DNA of 38,304 bases, from positions 42,496 to 80,799 of the forward strand of contig DHVR01000054.1 of the NCBI GenBank assembly GCA_002412765.1, written 5' to 3'. How positions within the stretch are numbered: the stretch's first letter is position 1; the number at the start of each line of letters is the position of its first letter. Below the pieces are notes generated by a model that did not search any database, had not been told where the DNA came from, and saw nothing but the letters and a program-made list of their open reading frames with translations. The position numbers were made by a program, and so were the translations under genes. Of the stretch, positions 32,337-38,304 are shown in pieces. The stretch comes from Leptolinea sp. UBA5203. Its GTDB lineage: Bacteria; Chloroflexota; Anaerolineae; Anaerolineales; Anaerolineaceae.

Positions 32337-34271
32337 TCAGGTCAATTGATATTGACCGTTGTACAGTTGGTAATAGCGTCCTTTCTGCGCCAGCAGATCG
32401 TCATGATCGCCGCGTTCAATAATTTCGCCGTTCTCCAGCACAATGATAGCATTGGAGTTCCTCACCGTGGATAAGCGGTGGGCAATGACAAACACCGTGC
32501 GGCCTTCCATCAGCGTATCCATACCTTTTTCAATCAAGCGCTCGGTACGCGTGTCAATCGAACTGGTGGCTTCATCCAGGATCATCACCGGGGGATTCGC
32601 TACCGCGGCACGGGCAATGGCCAGCAGTTGGCGCTGTCCCTGGGACAAATTGCCGCCATCGGCCGTCAACAGCGTGTCATAGCCCTGAGGCAAACGCTTG
32701 ATAAAGGAATGCGCGCTGACTCGTTTGGCAGCCTGGATACATTCCTCATCCGAGGCGTCCAAACGGCCGTAGCGGATATTTTCCAATACCGATCCAGTAA
32801 ATAAATGCGTGTCCTGCAAGACCATACCCAAAGACTGGCGCAGCGGACCCTTACAGATTTGCTTGATATCAATACCATCAAAAGTGATCTGTCCGGATTC
32901 AATCTCATAAAAGCGATTGATCAAATTGGTGATGGTTGTTTTCCCTGCACCCGTAGAACCCACAAAGGCCAGTTTCTGACCAGGTTTGGCAAACAGGGAC
33001 ACGTCCTTAAGCACGGATTTCTCGCCATCATAGGAGAAATTGACATCCTTGAAGCGCACATCGCCTTTCAGTTCAACAAAGGAGAAGGTGCCATCGGCTT
33101 GCGGCACTTTCCATGCCCAGTGGCTGGGATGATTCCCATTGCTGTGAATCGTCATGGTACCATCGGCGGCTTTCTCAACACACTCCAGGGTGACCACACC
33201 GTCATCAATCTCCGCAGGCTGATCCATGACTTGAAAGACACGTTCCGCACCGGCCATGGCAGCCAGCAGGTTGTTCAACTGGTTGGTGATCATGGTGATG
33301 GGCATGCCCATTTGCCTGGAAAATTGTAAAAAGGCAGCCAGGGAGCCAATATCAAAGCGGCCCATCACGGTCAAGATACCGCCAAATAAAGCCGTGGCCG
33401 CATAAGAAATGTTGTTTAAATTATTCAGAATCGGCATCACCACACCAGCGTAAAAAGCGGCGTTGGTTCCGGCAACCCGGTATTCTTCGTTGAGCTTTTT
33501 GAAGGTTTCATTGGCTTCTTTTTCGCGGTTGAAAACTTTAACCACTTTCAGGCCGTCTACGATTTCTTCAATGTAGCCATTGACATTACCCAATGAGCGC
33601 TGTTGATCTTTAAAATAAGCGCTGCTGCGGCTGGTGATGCTCTTCATAATCAGGAACATCAGGACCAGAACCAATGCAGAGACGATGAACAGAATCGGGC
33701 TCAACACCAGCATCATCACCACGGAACCAATAAAGGTCAATAAACTTGAGAAAAATTGAACCACACTTTGCTGCAAGGCATTTTGAACATTATCAATATC
33801 ATTGGTGTAGCGGCTCATTAGCTCGCCGTGGGTTTGAGAATCAAAATACCTTAAGGGTAAATCCTGCATTTTGTGAAACAGATCTGCCCGCATTTTATTG
33901 GTAGTGCGCTGAGCAATATTCACCATCAACCGACTCTGATAATAAGTGGAAATCACACCTAATCCATAAATCAAAGCCAGTAGACCTAAAGCACCGGCCA
34001 GTCCTTTGAAATTCCCAGGTAAAATGTAATCATTAATTAATGGTTTCAGGAAATAGTTTCCTGCCAGCATACTTAGGGAACCAATAATCAATAATATAAA
34101 TACCAGCGCCAGGGTAAACCGATTCGCTAATAAATAGCCTAATAAACGCATGGCAGTTGCTTTGGTATTCTTGGGTTTCTCAAAGGACCTTGCCGGCCCG
34201 CCGCCGCCTGGACCAGCGCCATGCTGTGCTTTGGCGGGTAATTTTGATCGATAAGTTCTAGTCTCAGCCAT
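32337..34271 (-). CDS. Heterodimeric ABC exporter subunit with canonical ATPase site
   Basis: A 644-residue half-transporter: six membrane helices (about residues 45-350), then a linker insertion of about 50 residues (EKAADGTMTIHSNG, HWAWKVPQADGTFSF) common in this subfamily, then the nucleotide-binding domain. Walker A is GSTGAGKTT, Walker B with catalytic Glu567 is MILDEATSS, and switch His598 is in VIAHRLSTV. Its signature reads LSQGQ, not LSGGQ. An Arg/Lys/Gly-rich N-terminus (TYRSKLPAKAQHGAGPGGG) precedes helix 1. It pairs with the subunit encoded upstream; such exporters (BmrCD, LmrCD, TM287/288) expel drugs. The start is ATG 34271, overlapping the partner's stop by 8 bases; a longer open frame to 34514 merely reads through the partner gene. 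Confidence 0.93.
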   Translation of the reverse strand: MAETRTYRSKLPAKAQHGAGPGGGGPARSFEKPKNTKATAMRLLGYLLANRFTLALVFILLIIGSLSMLAGNYFLKPLINDYILPGNFKGLAGALGLLALIYGLGVISTYYQSRLMVNIAQRTTNKMRADLFHKMQDLPLRYFDSQTHGELMSRYTNDIDNVQNALQQSVVQFFSSLLTFIGSVVMMLVLSPILFIVSALVLVLMFLIMKSITSRSSAYFKDQQRSLGNVNGYIEEIVDGLKVVKVFNREKEANETFKKLNEEYRVAGTNAAFYAGVVMPILNNLNNISYAATALFGGILTVMGRFDIGSLAAFLQFSRQMGMPITMITNQLNNLLAAMAGAERVFQVMDQPAEIDDGVVTLECVEKAADGTMTIHSNGNHPSHWAWKVPQADGTFSFVELKGDVRFKDVNFSYDGEKSVLKDVSLFAKPGQKLAFVGSTGAGKTTITNLINRFYEIESGQITFDGIDIKQICKGPLRQSLGMVLQDTHLFTGSVLENIRYGRLDASDEECIQAAKRVSAHSFIKRLPQGYDTLLTADGGNLSQGQRQLLAIARAAVANPPVMILDEATSSIDTRTERLIEKGMDTLMEGRTVFVIAHRLSTVRNSNAIIVLENGEIIERGDHDDLLAQKGRYYQLYNGQYQLT

Positions 34272-36015
34272 TTGCCAATACTCCTTCCTGCTGGGAAGCA
34301 AAAATTTCCTGATATACCTGGCTGGATTTGATAAGCTCCTGATGAGGGCCAAAGTCAACAATCTTGCCATCATCAATGACAATAATTTTATCTGCGCCAG
34401 ATACCGAGCTGATACGTTGAGCAATGATAAAAACCGTGGTATTAGAAAGATGCTGATAGAAGGCCTCTCGAATCTTGGCCTCGGTGGCACTGTCCACGGC
34501 GCTGGTGCTGTCATCCAGAATTAGTATCCTGGGTTTCTTGACCATGGCGCGGGCTATACACAACCGCTGCTTTTGACCCCCGGAAACGTTCACCCCCCCC
34601 TGACCTAAATATGTATCATATCCTTCGGGGAAGGCTTTAATAAATTCATCCGCTTGAGCATCCTTGCTGGCTTCTTCAATTTCAGCCTGGGTCGCTTCGG
34701 AATTACCCCAAAGCAGGTTTTCACGAATGGTACCAGAGAACAAAGTGCTGTTCTGAAGAACAACCCCAATTCCGGCTCGTAAATCCTCCAGGGTGTATTC
34801 ACGGACATCATGGCCGTCCACCATCACATTACCCTCAACCACATCATAGAGACGCGGGATTAAATTCACCAGGGTGGTTTTACCGGTCCCAGTCCCCCCC
34901 ACAATCCCAATAATTTCTCCTGGGTTGGCTGCAAAGCTGATATTGGAAATGACATGCTCCCCGCTGCCTTCCAGGTTGTACTTAAAGGAAACATTGTTAA
35001 ATTCCACTTTTCCGGATGTTACTTGGGGCAGTGCATCAGAACCAATCGTAGCCGAAAAATCTTTGATGTCCACATCAGTTTCAAGGACTTCCAGAATACG
35101 CTCCCCACTGGCGATGGCACGGGCGCTCATCACAATCACCATGGAGATCATCATCACACTGAATAAAATCTGCATGATGTAGCTGATGAAGCTAATCAAC
35201 TCGCCGGCGCCCAGTGTCCCATTGAACACCATTTTTCCCCCAAACCAAACGATGGCCAGCGTAGATAGATTCATGATTAACATCATAATTGGCATGATGG
35301 TTATGGCCAAAATGGAGGCGTTGATCGTGGCATCTGTCAATCCATCATTAGATCCTTTAAATTTCTGTTTTTCAAAATCGCTGCGTACAAACGACTTAAC
35401 CACCCGGATGCCAATCAGATTTTCTTGCAAGGTAAGATTTAATCCATCAATTTTTGTCTGCATGATGGTAAACAAATTGATCGCCTTGCCAATAATCATC
35501 ACAATAGCCAGCCCCAAAGCTGGGATGGCAATAGCCAGAACCAGAGATAATTGGGCATTAATGTTGTATGCAAAAATAAAAGCAATGACCAACATCAAAG
35601 GTGCGCGTAACAACAGCCGCACGATCATCATAAAAGTATTTTGAAGGTTGACCGCATCATTGGTTAGACGAGTCACCAGGGAAGCCGTACTGAAATGGTC
35701 AATATTTTTAAAGGAGAAAGTTTGGACCTTCTCAAACAAAGCATCGCGTAAATTCGCTCCAAATCCTAGTGCTACTATGGAGGAGTATTTCATGAATAAG
35801 GTACCCATACCAATAGCAACCATGGATAAAAACACCATTAATGCCCCTACTGAGGCAATATACCGGATATCATTGGTTGGAATCCCTACATCCACGATCT
35901 TCGCCATGAGGATCGGCATACTTAATTCCGCCAACACGTCAATTAACACCAAAATGGGTACCAGCATTAATTGCTTCTTATATTGACCAATATAGACAGC
36001 AAATTTCTTGATCAA
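34264..36015 (-). CDS. Heterodimeric ABC exporter subunit with degenerate ATPase site
   Basis: A 583-residue half-transporter with six membrane helices (residues about 15-310) and a C-terminal nucleotide-binding domain. Walker A is GGTGTGKTT, the signature VSGGQ is normal, but the catalytic Glu is Asp502 (LILDDSTSAVD) and the switch His is Gln533 (IIAQRIS). With the partner's LSQGQ signature this makes one non-hydrolysing site, while this subunit's good signature completes the partner's catalytic site. That asymmetry is well known in heterodimeric exporters and supports the pairing strongly. The ATG overlaps the MarR stop by 4 bases (ATGA), so translation is coupled. The likely function is multidrug or lipid-like substrate export. 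Confidence 0.93.
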   Translation of the reverse strand: MIKKFAVYIGQYKKQLMLVPILVLIDVLAELSMPILMAKIVDVGIPTNDIRYIASVGALMVFLSMVAIGMGTLFMKYSSIVALGFGANLRDALFEKVQTFSFKNIDHFSTASLVTRLTNDAVNLQNTFMMIVRLLLRAPLMLVIAFIFAYNINAQLSLVLAIAIPALGLAIVMIIGKAINLFTIMQTKIDGLNLTLQENLIGIRVVKSFVRSDFEKQKFKGSNDGLTDATINASILAITIMPIMMLIMNLSTLAIVWFGGKMVFNGTLGAGELISFISYIMQILFSVMMISMVIVMSARAIASGERILEVLETDVDIKDFSATIGSDALPQVTSGKVEFNNVSFKYNLEGSGEHVISNISFAANPGEIIGIVGGTGTGKTTLVNLIPRLYDVVEGNVMVDGHDVREYTLEDLRAGIGVVLQNSTLFSGTIRENLLWGNSEATQAEIEEASKDAQADEFIKAFPEGYDTYLGQGGVNVSGGQKQRLCIARAMVKKPRILILDDSTSAVDSATEAKIREAFYQHLSNTTVFIIAQRISSVSGADKIIVIDDGKIVDFGPHQELIKSSQVYQEIFASQQEGVLANG

Positions 36016-36479
36016 GTTAGTTTCTCCTTATCTGCTTTGAAAAGCTTCGCATTTCCAATGATTCTTGTATTGAAGTCATGATATTGTTGAATTTCCTGTT
36101 CAGTAAAATCTGCAAATACCTGTTCAGCAAGAACCTGTAGACCATGGTTGATCTGCTCAACATAGGCTCTGCCTTTGTCCGTAATCGTAATCTGATTCAC
36201 GCGCAAATCATTTTCATCGCTTATTTTCAACAACAACCCCTCTTGTTCCATACGCTTTATCGATTGAGCGATGGCCGCAGGGCTGATGCGTAAAATCTCT
36301 GCCAGATCTCGTTGATTATCCACTTTGCCTTTGGTATGGGGTTCATCCAGTACCTTTAAAATATAAGGATGGCCGACTTCTTTCAACCCCATCTCTCTGA
36401 TCCCATGACGCATTTGTCCTTTGATCAGGTGGCCAATTTGATGAATTTCTTTCATCAAGTGGTCTTTGGTTACCGTCAT
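36012..36479 (-). CDS. MarR-family regulator
   Basis: A 155-residue winged-helix regulator. Helix 1 dimerisation region is residues 1-30; the HTH is LAEILRISPAAIAQSIKRMEQEGLLLKI (about 59-86), and the wing contains DENDLRVNQITITDKGRAYV, with the conserved D-x-R of MarR proteins. It is the first gene of a three-gene operon with the two ABC half-transporters, overlapping the next start by 4 bases. It likely represses its own operon through the inverted repeat just upstream and is released by a transported ligand. Confidence 0.92.
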   Translation of the reverse strand: MTVTKDHLMKEIHQIGHLIKGQMRHGIREMGLKEVGHPYILKVLDEPHTKGKVDNQRDLAEILRISPAAIAQSIKRMEQEGLLLKISDENDLRVNQITITDKGRAYVEQINHGLQVLAEQVFADFTEQEIQQYHDFNTRIIGNAKLFKADKEKLT

Positions 36480-36530
36480 ATCTAGTCCCTCTTCTGAGAA
36501 TTGTCCCTATTGGATTCAGTAAAATTGGTT

Positions 36531-36553
36531 AAATACTTAATAGTTAAGTACTT
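36531..36553. promoter_or_regulatory. MarR-type operator
   Basis: AAATACTTAA (36531-36540), TAG, TTAAGTACTT (36544-36553): 10-bp inverted repeat with one mismatch. It lies just downstream of the -10 box and across the expected transcription start, an ideal repressor position. Confidence 0.75.
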
Positions 36554-36558
36554 ACCTA

Positions 36559-36586
36559 ATATTATTACAAATTTTATATCTGTCAA
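36559..36586 (-). promoter_or_regulatory. Promoter of the marR-ABC-ABC operon
   Basis: On the minus strand, consensus TTGACA (36586-36581) and TAATAT (36564-36559) with a 16-base spacer, about 80 bases before the MarR start codon. Confidence 0.75.
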
Positions 36587-36686
36587 GTTATTGGGTGTTT
36601 TCTAATGGAAATCAATTACTTCAGTCATATATGACTATGCATAACCATGTAACCCCCTCCCTTCCGAACCATTTTTCACGTATATC

Positions 36687-37217
36687 TCACCGCTGTATCT
36701 CCCAAATCAGATGTTTGATCTGTCCAACGATCAATTTGTCCCAGGCCAATTGAACCGCCGCATGGGAACCCGGCATACAGAAGACCACCCTGCTCCGATA
36801 GACTCCCGCTGAAGCGCGGGATAACATGGCGGCACTGCCAATCTGCTCGTAACTGAGCATGCGGAATAACTCACCAAAGCCTGGAATCGGTTTTTCAAAT
36901 TTACACGACAAAATATCGTAGGTGGTATCCCGGCTGGAAACACCAGTACCGCCATTGAAAAGGATCACGTCCGCCAGTTTTACTGCCAAATCCAGCATTT
37001 CCGCCACCAGCGCGCCCTCGTCTGGAATAATGCGGTAGAAAACCACGTCTAATCCTTGGTCTAGGGCTTGTGCCTGTAGATACTGTCCATTGGTATCCGT
37101 CTCCAGCGTGCGGCTGTCACTGACCGTAATAATAGCCAAGTTGATCCGAGAGATTTGTTCTTCAGCATGATGTAAATGAGAGAAGCTGGAATCTGAGCCT
37201 TTTTCTTCGGCCATCAT
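36687..37217 (-). CDS. moaB: MoaB-like molybdopterin biosynthesis protein
   Basis: A 176-residue MogA/MoaB-family protein. Characteristic motifs are AIITVSDSRTLETDTNG (about residues 28-44), the molybdopterin-binding loop LFNGGTGVSSRDTTYD (about 91-106), GFGELFRMLSYEQIGSAAMLSRA, and CMPGSHAAVQLAWD near the end. The family adenylates molybdopterin before metal insertion; whether this copy is active like MogA or inactive like E. coli MoaB cannot be settled by eye. GGAAGG precedes two adjacent ATG codons (37217 and 37214); the second has better spacing. No other molybdenum genes are in the window. Confidence 0.9.
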   Translation of the reverse strand: MMAEEKGSDSSFSHLHHAEEQISRINLAIITVSDSRTLETDTNGQYLQAQALDQGLDVVFYRIIPDEGALVAEMLDLAVKLADVILFNGGTGVSSRDTTYDILSCKFEKPIPGFGELFRMLSYEQIGSAAMLSRASAGVYRSRVVFCMPGSHAAVQLAWDKLIVGQIKHLIWEIQR

Positions 37218-37821
37218 TATTTCCTTCCATCGGGTATAGTTTCATTTTATTATAAACTGAGACTAGAGACTGTCGAAAAAGACCATAAAGGTTATATGAT
37301 GAACTGCTTGATATTGAAACGTATCGGATTAATTGATATTCAAAGTGGGATTTGCGTTATATATCTTAAACTCTGACTTTTTGAAGTAATTTCCAACACC
37401 TTATTATGAAACATATGGAAATTATCACAGTGCAAACAATGTTGTCGTTACGAGTAAGTCCGCAGGGCTAATGCACTTCATTCAAAACGAACCGAGGTGA
37501 CGGTAAGGCCGCGAGGCTCGCGCCCTAACGCCTGGTGGATACGGCATCTGATCTTGTCGATGATTTCTCAAAGATTTCAAAATATGTCATTGGGAACAAG
37601 TAGGATGGCCGGTACTCTGGAAGGAGCAGGTAATCTCAACACCGGGATAGTATAGACGTCTACTGTTGGGTTTCACCGGGGTTGGTTTATTGGCTGGGTT
37701 GTTGAATGTTCCCCGGCTCAACCACATCTACGTCGGTGCCGATGATTTTAAAGAGATACCAAGATGGTACACAGAGAATGCCCCCACATTTGGTATTTAA
37801 TCCAACTTCCAACAGAAAAGG
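37218..37821. other. Gap: noncoding, possible structured RNA
   Basis: No protein gene is supported in these 604 bases. The central part (about 37440-37730) is GC-richer with several stems and is treated separately. The flanks are AT-rich. A TGTCGAAAAA-type sequence at 37271-37280 resembles transposon ends but has no partner or transposase. Confidence 0.4.
37440..37730 (+). ncRNA. Candidate group II intron domain I remnant or other structured RNA
   Basis: The string around 37488-37550 (GAACCGAGGTGAC, then a bulged stem GGC-C-GCGA/TCGC-GCC at 37508-37525, then CCTAACGCC and GGATACGGCATCTGA) resembles, from memory, domain I of bacterial group II introns. A further stem CCGGGG/CCCCGG (37676-37681 with 37711-37716) encloses 29 bases. 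No reverse transcriptase frame and no domain V hairpin (GAGCCG...CGGTTC) is visible, so at most this is a fragment. The identification is pattern recall, not a search. Confidence 0.3.
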
Positions 37822-37822
37822 A

Positions 37823-37831
37823 TGCTACAAT
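37823..37831 (+). promoter_or_regulatory. Extended -10 element for the RidA-like gene
   Basis: TGCTACAAT, identical to the element before the AraC gene at 20556. It lies 30 bases before the chosen ATG and contradicts a start at the in-frame ATG 37822, which would lie within the promoter. Confidence 0.5.
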
Positions 37832-37860
37832 TTTTCCATCGAACCCTTAAGGAGATCCTG

Positions 37861-38244
37861 ATGAAAATTCTCAAACCCGAAACGATCTTTTGCTCTCCCC
37901 ACTATGCACCCGGACTACTAGCCGGCAACACCATCTATACCGCAGGGCGCGTACCCGTTGACCTGAACGGCGAGATTGTGGCTCCCCATGATGCCCGTGC
38001 TCAAACCGAACAAATTCTGGATTGTCTGGAAGCGATTTTAGCGGAAGGCAAAGCCACCCTAAAAGATGTGGTCTCCATTCATACCTATTATTTATTGGAA
38101 GAGGACATGCCTGCCATTTTTGAAGTTCTGCACGCGCGCATGGGCACAATCCTTCCTCCCCATACCGGCAGCAATCAAAGCAGTGCTTCCTGGGAAAAAC
38201 GCGGTATCCGTCTGGAACTGGAGATGACGGCGGTAGTTGAATAA
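37861..38244 (+). CDS. RidA/YjgF-family protein
   Basis: A 127-residue single-domain protein of the YjgF/YER057c/UK114 family, which forms trimers with active sites between subunits. Visible features are the N-terminal strand with YAPGLLAGNTIYTAGRVPVD, the helix QTEQILDCLEAILAEGKATLKDVVSIHTYY, and the final strand GIRLELEMTAVVE. True RidA enzymes hydrolyse reactive enamine/imine intermediates and need an Arg in the 'PARS/PART' loop; here that place reads PPHTGSNQSS, so the Arg is His and imine deaminase activity is doubtful. I start at ATG 37861, which has AAGGAG 6 bases upstream. The following 60 bases to the window end hold no gene. Confidence 0.88.
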   Translation: MKILKPETIFCSPHYAPGLLAGNTIYTAGRVPVDLNGEIVAPHDARAQTEQILDCLEAILAEGKATLKDVVSIHTYYLLEEDMPAIFEVLHARMGTILPPHTGSNQSSASWEKRGIRLELEMTAVVE

Positions 38245-38304
38245 CTCTTTTTAATTAATTTTATGTTTATTGATCAGACGAGGCTGTCCCAAAAGAAAGA
38301 AGGG

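Noticed and set aside
34272..34514. N-terminal extension of the second ABC subunit
   Set aside because: It reads through the 3' end of the partner gene in another frame and is not ABC-like.
37266..38295. Insertion sequence bounded by GAGACTGTCGAAAAA and GAGGCTGTCCCAAAAG
   Set aside because: The two ends are only loosely alike and in the same orientation, and the only gene between them is the RidA-like one; no transposase is present.
1..38304. tRNA, rRNA or integrase/attachment site
   Set aside because: No cloverleaf, rRNA core sequence or recombinase gene could be recognised by eye; a tRNAscan or Rfam scan was not possible.

Overview
The window looks like a chromosomal segment of a Gram-negative-like, probably anaerobic bacterium of the Chloroflexota (class Anaerolineae is my best guess). 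The basis is indirect: moderate GC, many lipoproteins and AraC/HTH regulators, an alpha-2-macroglobulin gene paired with a PBP1C gene, and -10 boxes of the TACAAT type. No rRNA or tRNA gene is present to settle the taxonomy, so this is inference.

Layout. 1-3.2 kb: the 3' end of a HAD phosphatase gene, a GNAT acetyltransferase, a DinB/ClbS-like protein with a TPR-like tail, and an MFS exporter. 3.2-7.3 kb: a discoidin/LamG-like lipoprotein, an AraC-GyrI regulator and a C45 (penicillin acyltransferase-like) Ntn hydrolase. 7.7-16.4 kb: a 1996-residue alpha-2-macroglobulin lipoprotein with an intact CTEQ thioester, followed by penicillin-binding protein 1C; this is the known envelope defence/repair pair. 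16.5-20.3 kb: a small Xre-type HTH regulator whose promoter lies inside a 15-bp inverted repeat, an 8-TM membrane protein, a large polytopic GT-C-like membrane protein and a pentapeptide-repeat protein. 20.5-24.9 kb: an AraC regulator that may be leaderless, an MFS exporter, a 700-bp noncoding stretch rich in palindromes, an unrecognised helical-repeat protein and a methyltransferase.

25-32.2 kb is dominated by signalling. It holds a response regulator with a catalytically degenerate HD-GYP domain, the decayed remains of its likely histidine kinase partner (two nonsense codons and two frameshifts), a NarL-type two-component pair, and a divergent ABC-2 transporter operon (ATPase plus two permeases). 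This last five-gene set has the composition of the linearmycin-resistance lnrJKLMN system of Bacillus. 32.3-36.5 kb: a marR-ABC-ABC operon encoding a heterodimeric ABC exporter with one degenerate ATPase site, with a clear promoter and operator at one end and a rho-independent terminator at the other. 36.7-38.3 kb: a MoaB-like molybdopterin protein, a 600-bp gap that may hold a group II intron domain I remnant, and a RidA-like protein.

Taken together the region is an accessory 'resistance and envelope stress' neighbourhood. It has four exporter systems (two MFS, one ABC-2, one heterodimeric ABC), several with their own regulator beside them, plus A2M/PBP1C and a beta-lactam-acylase-like hydrolase. 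I did not find an obviously new multi-gene system. The least explained items are the 204-residue helical protein, the HTH/8-TM module, the palindromic repeats and the noncoding segment near 37.5 kb.
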